Part shown: positions 1 through 6,077 of the stretch, one piece after another
Numbering within the stretch: position 1 is the first letter of the stretch
Layout: each line of letters opens with the position of its first letter
Source of the DNA: Coriobacteriaceae bacterium AF08-21
GTDB lineage: Bacteria > Actinomycetota > Coriobacteriia > Coriobacteriales > Coriobacteriaceae
Reading direction: 5' to 3'
NCBI GenBank assembly: GCA_027687465.1
Contig: JAQCQR010000030.1
Location: 1 to 14,759, forward strand
DNA: 14,759 nt
Position numbers and translations under genes: made by a program
Notes under the pieces: generated by a model
The model's input: the letters and a program-made list of their open reading frames with translations, nothing else
Databases searched by the model: none
What the model was told of the DNA's origin: nothing

Positions 1-116
1 AAGAAAGCCTCCCATTTCTCATGTCCAAGAAATGGGAGGCAGTTCAACTTCGTGCGGCGAGGGCTTCTTGCGTCCTGCGGAGTGTGCCTAAAAGTAAACT
101 AATGGCGGACCCTGCG
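1..116. repeat. Diverged, partial copy of a palindromic intergenic repeat
   Basis: Bases 48-116 align without gaps to 2595-2663, the right half of the large inverted repeat after larD, with about 59 of 69 identities by hand count. The best-kept block includes CTTCTTGCGTCCTGCGGAGTG (split here as CTTCTTGCGTCC plus TGCGGAGTG). The left half of this copy is different: bases 7-19 and 28-40 form a perfect 13-bp hairpin (GCCTCCCATTTCT / AGAAATGGGAGGC) with an 8-nt loop. Read on the - strand this hairpin is followed by TTTCTT, so it could terminate leftward transcripts, but no - strand gene lies just upstream of it. The window begins inside the element, so its true left end cannot be seen. Confidence 0.7.
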
Positions 117-293
117 ATGTCCGGTTTTCGGCGGATTACTGGCTGGGGGAATAATGGCGCGCTTCGCGCGTTTGAAAAGGGCTTCGTGCTGCGGAATGCA
201 TTCAGAGGGAGACCCATCGGGTCCCTTCGTCCTCGGTCTTCTGGGATTAAAGCTGAGGAGAAGAATGGCGCGCTTCTCGCCTTACGACTGTAG
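117..293. other. Non-coding stretch upstream of larA
   Basis: No convincing gene. The open frames here have no ribosome binding site and no recognisable protein. The 13-mer AATGGCGCGCTTC occurs twice, at 153-165 and 264-276, 111 bp apart. Small foldable patches exist around 206-226 (GACCC/GGGTC) and 229-257 (CCTCGGT/GCTGAGG). No known riboswitch consensus was recognised, though a leader RNA cannot be excluded. Confidence 0.5.
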
Positions 294-327
294 CGGCCGC
301 GGTCCCGTTTGGGATCGCGGCCGTTTT
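294..327 (+). terminator. Rho-independent terminator before larA
   Basis: A 13-bp stem pairs 294-306 (CGGCCGCGGTCCC) with 311-323 (GGGATCGCGGCCG), with a GTTT loop and one G-T wobble, followed by TTTTGTTG. It points rightward, so it would end a transcript entering from the left or act as an attenuator of a longer larA leader. It isolates larA from whatever gene lies left of the window. Confidence 0.8.
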
Positions 328-449
328 GTTGTGGGTCAAATATGAACGTTGTGTTAATGAGTCGGTGGACGGTGGAGTTTTTCGGTGAGCGGCGTATCCT
401 TCCAACGGTTTATCTAGTGTGTCAGTTGAAAGGAAGAGGGCGCTCGTCA
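328..449 (+). promoter_or_regulatory. larA upstream region with ribosome binding site
   Basis: This is the only space for a larA promoter downstream of the terminator. A weak candidate is TTGTGG (329-334) with GTTAAT (353-358) at 18-bp spacing, which is not strong. The ribosome binding site AGGAAGAGGG (431-440) lies 9 nt before the TTG start at 450. The dyad found before larB (arm GTTTCCGAACA) was not found here, so control of larA may differ from that of larBC. Confidence 0.4.
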
Positions 450-1727
450 TTGTTTGAATGTGAACTGCCGTTTGACCACAAGACGTTGCATCTGGAGCTC
501 GAGGATAAGAACTTCGCGGGTGTGATGGAGGGTCATCAAAACGAGTTTAAGACCACGAAATCGCAGGAAGAGCTGGTAGAGGAGTCGCTTGCCAACCCTT
601 ATGGCTCGCCTTCACTCGAGGAACTTTGTGCTGGCAAGAAGGATATCGTCATCATTAGCTCCGACCATACGCGCCCCGTTCCCTCGCGTGTGACGATGCC
701 TATTCTGCTGCATCACATCCATTCCGCTGCGCCCGAGGCTCGCGTGCGTATTTTGGTTGCTACGGGTATGCATCGTCCGTCGACGCACGAGGAGCTCGTC
801 AACAAGTACGGCGAGGAGATCGTTGCCAACGAGGAAATCGTTATGCACGTCGCGACTGACGACAGCATGATGAAAAAGATCGGCACCCTGCCTTCTGGTG
901 GCGAGTGCATCATCAACAAGATTGCCGTCGATTGCGATCTGCTGCTTGCCGAGGGCTTCATTGAGCCGCACTTCTTTGCCGGGTTCTCTGGCAGCCGTAA
1001 GTCCGTCCTTCCCGGTATCGCCAGCTACAAGACCATCATGTACAACCATAACGGTCAGTTTGTGAATGATTCCCATTCGCGTGCCGGCAACCTGTGCCAC
1101 AACCACGTGAGCGAGGACATGTTCGCCGCCGCCGAGATGGCTCACCTTGCCTTTGTGCTGAACGTGGTGCTCAACGGCAAGCATGAGGTCATCGGCTCCT
1201 TCGCCGGTGACATCCACAAGGCACACGAGGCTGGCTGCGAGTTCGTGAAGAGCCTTGCCGGCGTTGAGCCCGTCGAGTGCGAGATTGCCATCACCACCAA
1301 CGGCGGCTACCCGCTCGACCAGAACATCTACCAGGCCGTGAAGGGCATGTGCTCTGCCGAGGCCACGCTTCCCGAGGGCGGTGTGATTATCGACGTTGCC
1401 GGTTGTGCCGACGGTCACGGTGGCGAGGGCTTCTATCACAACATCGCCGACAACGATCCGGCAGAGTTTGAGCGTGCCTGCATCGATCGTCCCAAGGACG
1501 AGACCCTGCCCGATCAGTGGACGAGCCAGATTTTCGCCCGCGTCCTGGCACATCACCCTGTGATCATGGTTACCGACCTGTGCGATCACCAGATGATTAA
1601 GGATATGCACATGACGCCGGTCAACACCCTCGAGGAGGCGCTCAAGCTCGCCTTTGAGATGAAGGGTGCCGATGCCAAGGTGGCCGTCATTCCCGATGGC
1701 CTGGGCGTTGTCGTCGCTCAGCACTAG
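450..1727 (+). CDS. larA: Lactate racemase LarA (Ni-pincer enzyme)
   Basis: LarA interconverts L- and D-lactate in the cytoplasm using the nickel-pincer nucleotide cofactor (pyridinium-3-thioamide-5-thiocarboxylic acid mononucleotide). The frame stays open upstream, but the TTG at 450 is the best start: AGGAAGAGGG precedes it by 9 nt and it gives 425 residues, close to the 424 of Lactobacillus plantarum LarA. With this start the known key residues fall at identical numbers: Arg75, His108 (ATGMHRPS), His174 (IEPHFFAGFSG), Lys184 (SRKSVLPG, cofactor attachment), His200 (YNHNGQF, Ni ligand), Gln295 and Lys298. The C-terminus ends VIPDGLGVVVAQH, as expected. larD follows after 49 bp on the same strand. 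All active-site residues checked are present, so lactate racemase is more likely than a divergent LarA paralogue acting on another 2-hydroxy acid. Confidence 0.95.
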   Translation: MFECELPFDHKTLHLELEDKNFAGVMEGHQNEFKTTKSQEELVEESLANPYGSPSLEELCAGKKDIVIISSDHTRPVPSRVTMPILLHHIHSAAPEARVRILVATGMHRPSTHEELVNKYGEEIVANEEIVMHVATDDSMMKKIGTLPSGGECIINKIAVDCDLLLAEGFIEPHFFAGFSGSRKSVLPGIASYKTIMYNHNGQFVNDSHSRAGNLCHNHVSEDMFAAAEMAHLAFVLNVVLNGKHEVIGSFAGDIHKAHEAGCEFVKSLAGVEPVECEIAITTNGGYPLDQNIYQAVKGMCSAEATLPEGGVIIDVAGCADGHGGEGFYHNIADNDPAEFERACIDRPKDETLPDQWTSQIFARVLAHHPVIMVTDLCDHQMIKDMHMTPVNTLEEALKLAFEMKGADAKVAVIPDGLGVVVAQH

Positions 1728-1776
1728 CGCGCGGCCTAAACGAATCGTTTATAACCGACAAGAAAGATAAGGTTTT

Positions 1777-2508
1777 ATGCTTACCAAACTCCTCTGCGAA
1801 TTCGGCGCAACGGCCCTCATGATCATCTTTGGCGTGGGCGTACACTGCGATACCGTGCTCAAGGGCACCAAGTATCAGGGCTCCGGCCATATGTTTGCCA
1901 TCACCACTTGGTCTTTTGGCATCTCGGTCTGCCTGTTTGTCTTTGGCGGCGCCGTGTGCATGAACCCGGCTATGGTGCTTGCCCAGTGCATCGTAGGCCT
2001 GGTGCCGTGGAGCAGCTGCATCCCCTTCATGATTGCCGATATGCTCGGCGGCTTTGTGGGCGCCGTAATCGCTTGGCTTATGTATGCCGATGAGTTCAAG
2101 GCTTCCGAGGGCGTCGTCGACCCCATTGCCCAGCGCAACATCTTCTCGACCAACCCCACCACCGAGGGCACGAACTATGCCCGTAACTTCTTCTGCGAGG
2201 CTATCTGCACCTTTGTGTTCATCAGCGCCATCCTTGCTGCCGCCAGCCGCGCCGGCGAGAACGTTCTGATGCTCGCCATCTGCGTCGGCCTGATCGTTTG
2301 GGCCGTTGGCATGGGCATGGGCGGCATCACCGGCTTCGCCATGAACCAGGCTCGTGACCTTGGTCCTCGCATGGCCTATCAGGTGCTGCCGATCAAGAAC
2401 AAGGCTGACAACAACTGGAAGTACGGCCTGCTTGTTCCTGGCATCGCGCCGTTTGTCGGTGCCGCTCTGGCCGCGCTGTTTGTGCATGGTTTCTTGGGCA
2501 TGTTCTAG
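1777..2508 (+). CDS. larD: LarD-type aquaglyceroporin, lactic acid channel
   Basis: This is a 243-residue MIP-family membrane channel with six predicted helices and two re-entrant loops. It resembles LarD of L. plantarum, which passes lactic acid and lies in the lar operon there (LIIFGVGVH-like N-terminus, VLKGTKYQGSGH at about 27-38, FVGAALAA near the end). The first channel motif is a normal NPA (residues 63-65), but the second is Asn-Gln-Ala at 190-192 within GFAMNQARDLGPR, where most MIP proteins have NPA. From memory, L. plantarum LarD also departs from NPA at this place, so it may mark the subfamily. The start ATG has only a weak AAGG 4 nt upstream. The gene probably shares a transcript with larA, 49 bp earlier. 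Its likely role is movement of lactate across the membrane alongside racemisation. Confidence 0.9.
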   Translation: MLTKLLCEFGATALMIIFGVGVHCDTVLKGTKYQGSGHMFAITTWSFGISVCLFVFGGAVCMNPAMVLAQCIVGLVPWSSCIPFMIADMLGGFVGAVIAWLMYADEFKASEGVVDPIAQRNIFSTNPTTEGTNYARNFFCEAICTFVFISAILAAASRAGENVLMLAICVGLIVWAVGMGMGGITGFAMNQARDLGPRMAYQVLPIKNKADNNWKYGLLVPGIAPFVGAALAALFVHGFLGMF

Positions 2509-2532
2509 TCCAAGACAATTGATATAACGCCC

Positions 2533-2659
2533 GGGTCCGGCATAGGTTAACTTTCCGCCGCGTCCTCGGACATGCAAGAAGCTCCCGCTGCGCACTTCGT
2601 GCGGCGGGAGCTTCTTGCGTCCTGCGGAGTGCGGCGGAAAGTTAACCTATGCCGGACCC
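2533..2659. repeat. Large nested inverted repeat between convergent genes
   Basis: The outer arms, 2533-2561 and 2631-2659, are 29 bp and perfectly complementary (core GTTAACTTTCC... and its complement). Inside lies a second stem: 2575-2588 (CAAGAAGCTCCCGC) pairs with 2604-2617, continued by CGCAC/GTGCG around a TTC loop after a 2-nt bulge. The two stems are separated by unpaired 13-nt segments on each side. No strong T run follows on either strand. It lies 24 bp after larD and before the end of the oppositely oriented tetR gene. Its right half is related to bases 48-116. It may act as a bidirectional transcript end or be a mobile, MITE-like intergenic element; no target-site duplication was seen. 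Confidence 0.9.
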
Positions 2660-2818
2660 TGCGGGAATCCAGTTGCGTTCGAACAAGCAACCAACATATA
2701 TATCTGAATTTGGATGTGGTGGGCACTTTGTTGTTGGGCGCTTTGAGGTGCGAGTGACACTTTGGGATGCGTGGCGGCCTGGGGTGGGGCGGTGCTTCGG
2801 GATGAGAGGCTTACTTAC
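2660..2818. other. Non-coding gap after the inverted repeat
   Basis: No gene is seen. The stretch holds an AT-rich TATATATA patch (about 2695-2703), a small GTTGC/GCAAC hairpin (about 2671-2690), and a G/T-rich tract on the + strand in which CACTTTG-like words recur (about 2733 and 2758). No T-tailed terminator for the tetR gene could be identified. Confidence 0.4.
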
Positions 2819-3358
2819 TTAGTTGAAGAGGGGCTTTATGGCTGACAAGTAGTCTTTGGCTACGTCGGCCTTATCTGCTTGGAAGTTGTGCCAGGCCCAC
2901 CATTGGACCATTCCTACGAAGCTTGAGGCTATGTGGTGTAGTAAGAAGCTGCGGTCCATGGTGCCGGCGGGGCCGTTTGGGTCGGTGGGGACGGTTTCGG
3001 CTGCGCGCGACATGATGGTCTTGCGGAGGCAGTCGGCGAAGACGCGTGAGCCGGCGCCGGCTACGAGGGCTCGGACGCCCTGGCGACGCTCCCAGAGATT
3101 GTTGAGAATATGCTCGATCTGCACGAGTGGGTCATCGAGCGGTGTGCCATCGTCGTCGAGGGCGTGGGTGCAGATGTCGCTCACGAGCTCGGATAGTAGG
3201 TCGTCTTTGCTCTTAAAGAGGCCGTAGAATGTCGCGCGGCCTACGTGAGCGCGCGCGATGATGTCGCCGACGGTGATCTTGCCGTAGTCCTCCTCGCGAA
3301 GGAGCTCGGAAAACGCCGTGACAATAGCGGCGCGGCTTTTGGTTTTGCGGGCATCCAT
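2819..3358 (-). CDS. TetR-family transcriptional regulator of the lar genes (proposed)
   Basis: This is a 179-residue TetR/AcrR-type repressor. The N-terminal DNA-binding domain is clear: a helix-turn-helix at about 28-48 (ITVGDIIARAHVGRATFYGLF) followed by KSKDDLL, the usual TetR signature. The C-terminal ligand domain ends in a Trp-rich helix (VQWWAWHNF, about 154-162) of the kind found in TetR_C_8-like proteins. ATG at 3358 was chosen over an upstream TTG because it matches the family's length and lies 2 nt after the larC stop, which suggests translational coupling. It is the last gene of larB-larC-tetR. Its probable operator is the dyad at 5116-5149, giving autoregulation. The ligand is unknown; lactate or a nickel-related signal is only a guess. 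L. plantarum uses a Crp/Fnr-type regulator (LarR) instead. Confidence 0.85.
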   Translation of the reverse strand: MDARKTKSRAAIVTAFSELLREEDYGKITVGDIIARAHVGRATFYGLFKSKDDLLSELVSDICTHALDDDGTPLDDPLVQIEHILNNLWERRQGVRALVAGAGSRVFADCLRKTIMSRAAETVPTDPNGPAGTMDRSFLLHHIASSFVGMVQWWAWHNFQADKADVAKDYLSAIKPLFN

Positions 3359-3360
3359 GG

Positions 3361-4278
3361 TTATGCATCCACGTGAACGAGCAGGCAACGGAGCGTGCCG
3401 GAGCAGCCCTCGTAGGGGCGCTTACCGGCGCCGTAGCCGACGGCCTCGATGCGGTAGCGGGCCGGCAGGTGCTCGGACGTGCGCAGTGCGGCGACGATGG
3501 CGGCGCCCGTGGGCGTCACGAGCTCGCCGGCGACCGGTGCGGGCGCGAGGGCGATATTGCCCGCCTGGCACAGGTTGACGACAGCAGGGACGGGAATGGG
3601 CATGAGGCCGTGGGCGCAGCGAATGGTGCCGTGGCCCTCGGAGAGCGACTCGACCACGATGTCCTCAATACCAAGGTCATCGAGGCAGATGGCGACCGAG
3701 CAGACGTCGACGATGGAATCGACGGCGCCCACCTCGTGGAACATGACGGTCTCGGGCGTTTTGCCGTGAGCCTTGGCCTCGGCAGCAGCGAGTACGGAAA
3801 AAATGGCGAGGGCGCGACGCTTGGCGCCATCGCTTAGCTGCGAGCCATCGATGATGGCGGTGACGTCCGCCAAAGAACGGTGATGATGGTGGTGGGCGTG
3901 ATGGTGATCCTCGTGGCCATGACCGTGGGCCTCATGGTCATGCTCCTGGCAGTGCTCGTGTTCGTGCTCGTCATGATCATGATGGTGGTGCTCATGCTCG
4001 TGCGTGTGCTCGGCAGCTGCTTCGTTGCCGTAGAGCCAGGCCATATCGTGATCATGGTTCTCGAGCTCCTCTGCAAGCTGGACGTCAAAGTCGCAGGCGT
4101 CGATGCCATGCTTGTTTACGCGTGTAACGGCAATCTCAAAGCCGTCGACTGGTAGCGTGGTGAGCTGCTCGCGCAGATGCTCCTCGCTGGCGCCCAGATC
4201 GAGTAGAGCCGCGACGGTCATGTCGCCGCTGATGCCCGAGGTGCCGTCGATGATAAGCGTGTGCTGATGGTTGGACAT
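3361..4278 (-). CDS. larC: Nickel-pincer cofactor protein LarC, N-terminal domain only
   Basis: LarC inserts nickel into the pincer cofactor precursor in a CTP-dependent reaction. This protein has 305 residues and starts with the family signature DGTSGISGDMTVAALLDLG (11-29). A His-rich segment at 91-133 holds 24 His in 43 residues and is likely to bind nickel. Next come the conserved FHEVGAVDSIVDV (around 185-197) and PVAGELVTPTGAA blocks. The protein stops at about VGYGAGKRPYEG plus 16 residues, where full-length LarC (about 400 residues, or LarC1+LarC2 joined by a programmed frameshift in L. plantarum) continues into the CTP-binding C-terminal domain. No LarC2 coding is seen in any frame, because tetR starts 2 nt later. 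The start ATG is preceded by AAGGAG overlapping the larB stop, with a gap of 10 nt. It may work with a separate LarC2 elsewhere, or be altered in function. Confidence 0.9.
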   Translation of the reverse strand: MSNHQHTLIIDGTSGISGDMTVAALLDLGASEEHLREQLTTLPVDGFEIAVTRVNKHGIDACDFDVQLAEELENHDHDMAWLYGNEAAAEHTHEHEHHHHDHDEHEHEHCQEHDHEAHGHGHEDHHHAHHHHHRSLADVTAIIDGSQLSDGAKRRALAIFSVLAAAEAKAHGKTPETVMFHEVGAVDSIVDVCSVAICLDDLGIEDIVVESLSEGHGTIRCAHGLMPIPVPAVVNLCQAGNIALAPAPVAGELVTPTGAAIVAALRTSEHLPARYRIEAVGYGAGKRPYEGCSGTLRCLLVHVDA

Positions 4279-4288
4279 GAAATGCTCC

Positions 4289-5071
4289 TTAGCGGGCGCG
4301 GGATGTGCCGGCGCTCAGATGATTGATAAGACTTGCCTGGTAGGCGGCGCCGAAGCCGTTGTCGATGTTGACGACCGAAACGCCGCTGGCGCAGGAGTTG
4401 AGCATGGCGAGCAGTGCGGCCACGCCGCCAAAACTCGCGCCATAGCCCACACTGGTGGGTACGGCGATGACCGGACAGCTCACAAGGCCTCCGATGACGC
4501 TCGCCAGGGCGCCTTCCATGCCGGCGATGGCGATGACCACCTGCGCCTGGGCAAGTTCCTCGGCATGCGCGAGCAGGCGGTGCAGGCCGGCGACACCCAC
4601 GTCGTAAAGGCGATCGACCTCGTTGCCGTAGAACTCGGCCGTCAGTGCCGCCTCTTCGGCGACGGGCAGGTCGCTCGTGCCGGCGCAGGCGACGACGATG
4701 CATCCGTTGCCGGTGGGGGAGGGCTTGCCACCCACCAGGGCGAGCTGGGCGTCCGGGACATATCCCAGATCGATGTCGTTGCCGAGAAGCTCAGCGGTGC
4801 GCGCGGCTTTTTCGGCATCCAAGCGTGTGACCAGGATGCGCTCCTGGCCTGCATCGCGCAGCGCCTCGATAATGGCGGCAATTTGCTCGGCGGTTTTACC
4901 AGCACCGTAGACAACCTCGCCGGCTCCCTGGCGCACTCCGCGCGAAAGATCGAGCTGCGCAAAGCCCAAATCGGCGGTCGGAGCCGTCTGGATGCGCGTA
5001 AGGGCGACTGCCGGGGTGACTGATCCGCCGGCAACATCGCTCAGCAGCTGCTCTAGATCTCGCTTATCCAT
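4289..5071 (-). CDS. larB: Pincer cofactor biosynthesis protein LarB (NaAD carboxylase/hydrolase)
   Basis: LarB carboxylates the pyridine ring of nicotinic acid adenine dinucleotide and hydrolyses the phosphoanhydride, giving pyridinium-3,5-biscarboxylic acid mononucleotide, the first step to the LarA cofactor. The 260-residue protein has a LarB-type N-terminal part (LGFAQLDLSRGVRQGAGEVVYGAGKT, split: LGFAQLDLSR at about 36-45, then EVVYGAGKT) and a PurE-like C-terminal domain with GTSDLPVAEEA, DVGVAGLHRLL, GMEGALASVIGG and PTSVGYGASFGG motifs. The ATG at 5071 is preceded by GAAGGG about 7 nt upstream; the longer frame from 5104 has no better site. It is the first gene of the larB-larC-tetR operon, and its stop codon overlaps the larC ribosome binding site. 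Confidence 0.93.
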   Translation of the reverse strand: MDKRDLEQLLSDVAGGSVTPAVALTRIQTAPTADLGFAQLDLSRGVRQGAGEVVYGAGKTAEQIAAIIEALRDAGQERILVTRLDAEKAARTAELLGNDIDLGYVPDAQLALVGGKPSPTGNGCIVVACAGTSDLPVAEEAALTAEFYGNEVDRLYDVGVAGLHRLLAHAEELAQAQVVIAIAGMEGALASVIGGLVSCPVIAVPTSVGYGASFGGVAALLAMLNSCASGVSVVNIDNGFGAAYQASLINHLSAGTSRAR

Positions 5072-5115
5072 ATATGTTCCCTTCGACGGCGCAAAGTCTA
5101 GCACTCAAAGGGTAT

Positions 5116-5149
5116 GTTTCCGAACACTAAGACAAAATTGTTCGGAAAC
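5116..5149. promoter_or_regulatory. Dyad operator upstream of larB
   Basis: Two perfect 11-bp inverted arms, GTTTCCGAACA (5116-5126) and TGTTCGGAAAC (5139-5149), are separated by 12 bp. Each arm is itself quasi-palindromic, so the site could bind two dimers with centres about 23 bp apart. It lies directly downstream of the TATAGT -10 element, over the expected transcription start, as for a repressor site. The TetR protein encoded at the end of the same operon is the obvious candidate ligand. The stem is not followed by a T run, so a serB terminator is less likely. Confidence 0.75.
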
Positions 5150-5176
5150 TATAGGACAGACTGATTCAATTGTTAG
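5148..5176 (-). promoter_or_regulatory. Sigma-70-like promoter for larB-larC-tetR
   Basis: On the - strand CTAACA (5176-5171, 4/6 match) and TATAGT (5153-5148, 5/6 match) are separated by 17 bp. The expected start, about 5141, falls inside the dyad operator and gives a leader of about 70 nt before the larB ATG. An alternative -10, TAGACT near 5096-5101, is weaker. Confidence 0.55.
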
Positions 5177-5185
5177 ACGGATCGG

Positions 5186-5821
5186 CTAGTCGCGTAGGAT
5201 GATGTCCATGGCGAGCATCAGGTTGCGCTCGTCGATGGCAAACGGGGCTGCCTCGCGTGTCTTGGGCTTGGCACAAAACGCGATGCCAGTGCCCGCGGCC
5301 CGGATCATGGGGATGTCGTTTGCCCCGTCGCCAATAGCGACCGTGTGGGCCATGTCGACGCCGCACTCAACTGCCCAGTCCAGCAGCTGGATGAGCTTGG
5401 ACTCCTTGGTCACAATGTCTGCCGCCAGCTTACCCGTGAGCTTGCCGTCTACGACCTCTAGGCGGTTGGCCAGGCAAAAATCGATGCCCGCGGCGGCTAC
5501 GATCTTGTCAGCGATCTCGTGGAAGCCGCCGCTTACCACGCCGACCTTCCAGCCCTTGCTGTGTGCCGAGCGCACAAGCTCTAACGCGCCGGGGGTAAAT
5601 GTCACGCGCTCAAAGGTGCGCTCGAACACGCTCTCGTCAAGGCCGGCGAGCAGCTCCACGCGTTCCACGAGCGCTTGCTTAAAGTCCAGCTCGCCGCGCA
5701 TGGCGCGTTCGGTGATCTGTGCCACCTGTTCGCCTACGCCGGCCTCTTCGCCCAACAGGTCGATGACCTCCTGGTTGATGAGCGTGGAGTCGATATCCAT
5801 AACGATGAGGCGTGCAGTCAT
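5186..5821 (-). CDS. serB: Phosphoserine phosphatase (HAD family)
   Basis: SerB hydrolyses O-phospho-L-serine to L-serine, the last step of serine synthesis. The 211-residue protein has the HAD catalytic motif MDIDSTL with nucleophile Asp9 and Asp11, the Ser-containing motif VVSGGFHEI, a conserved TKESKL segment with the motif III Lys, and the Mg-binding GDGANDIPM motif. It lacks the N-terminal ACT region found in E. coli SerB and is the short, catalytic-domain-only form. ATG at 5821 was chosen over the upstream extension because AAAGG lies 6 nt before it and the protein then begins MTARLIVMDIDST as expected. It diverges from aspS. No terminator follows it, so read-through into larB is possible. 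Confidence 0.93.
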   Translation of the reverse strand: MTARLIVMDIDSTLINQEVIDLLGEEAGVGEQVAQITERAMRGELDFKQALVERVELLAGLDESVFERTFERVTFTPGALELVRSAHSKGWKVGVVSGGFHEIADKIVAAAGIDFCLANRLEVVDGKLTGKLAADIVTKESKLIQLLDWAVECGVDMAHTVAIGDGANDIPMIRAAGTGIAFCAKPKTREAAPFAIDERNLMLAMDIILRD

Positions 5822-6014
5822 GACGGGCCTTTCCAAGTGCTGTTTTATTGGGGCATATTGTCGCACGTGACGAGCGCGGGCGGGTGCCGCGGCGCGTCAA
5901 TTGTTTCGTCTCCGTCAAGTCTTTGGGCAGGAGCCACTTTTTCGCGGCACATCGACGCGAGTGCGATAAGATAGAACGCCATGTCTGGCTGCGCGGTTTA
6001 CGCAGGCTGGGCAA
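5822..6014. promoter_or_regulatory. Divergent serB-aspS intergenic region
   Basis: This region must hold promoters for both genes. A possible aspS -10 is TAAGAT (5967-5972), the same hexamer used at the ebgA promoter, but without a convincing -35. On the - strand, two TTGACG words occur near 5897-5920 without well-placed -10 elements. No protein is supported here. Confidence 0.3.
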
Positions 6015-6068
6015 ATCTGTACGACGCCGCCCGGAACGACACGGGGCGGCACAGATCCATAAAGGAGG
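6015..6068 (+). promoter_or_regulatory. aspS leader hairpin abutting the ribosome binding site
   Basis: ATCTGT (6015-6020) pairs with ACAGAT (6051-6056), and GCCGCCC (6026-6032) pairs with GGGCGGC (6044-6050). This gives a 13-bp stem with a 5-nt bulge and an 11-nt loop. The strong site AAAGGAGG (6061-6068) begins 4 nt after the stem, 9 nt before ATG. There is no T run, so it is not a terminator. No T-box sequence was recognised. Confidence 0.5.
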
Positions 6069-6077
6069 ATCACTGGT

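Noticed and set aside
21..293. A 90-codon frame at the left edge
   Set aside because: Its ATG lies in a hairpin loop with no ribosome binding site. It runs through repeat sequence and up to a terminator, with no family resemblance.
309..449. N-terminal extension of LarA by 47 residues from the upstream TTG or ATG at 342
   Set aside because: The extension begins inside the terminator stem-loop, has no ribosome binding site, does not resemble LarA, and the start at 450 gives exact agreement of catalytic residue numbers.
3880..4155. Val/Met-rich frame on the + strand looking like a membrane peptide
   Set aside because: It is the complement of the His-codon tract in larC (CAT/CAC read as ATG/GTG), so the hydrophobic look is an artefact.
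5116..5149. Intrinsic terminator of serB
   Set aside because: The stem is AT-containing with a 12-nt loop and no T run on the - strand. Its place directly after a good -10 fits an operator better.
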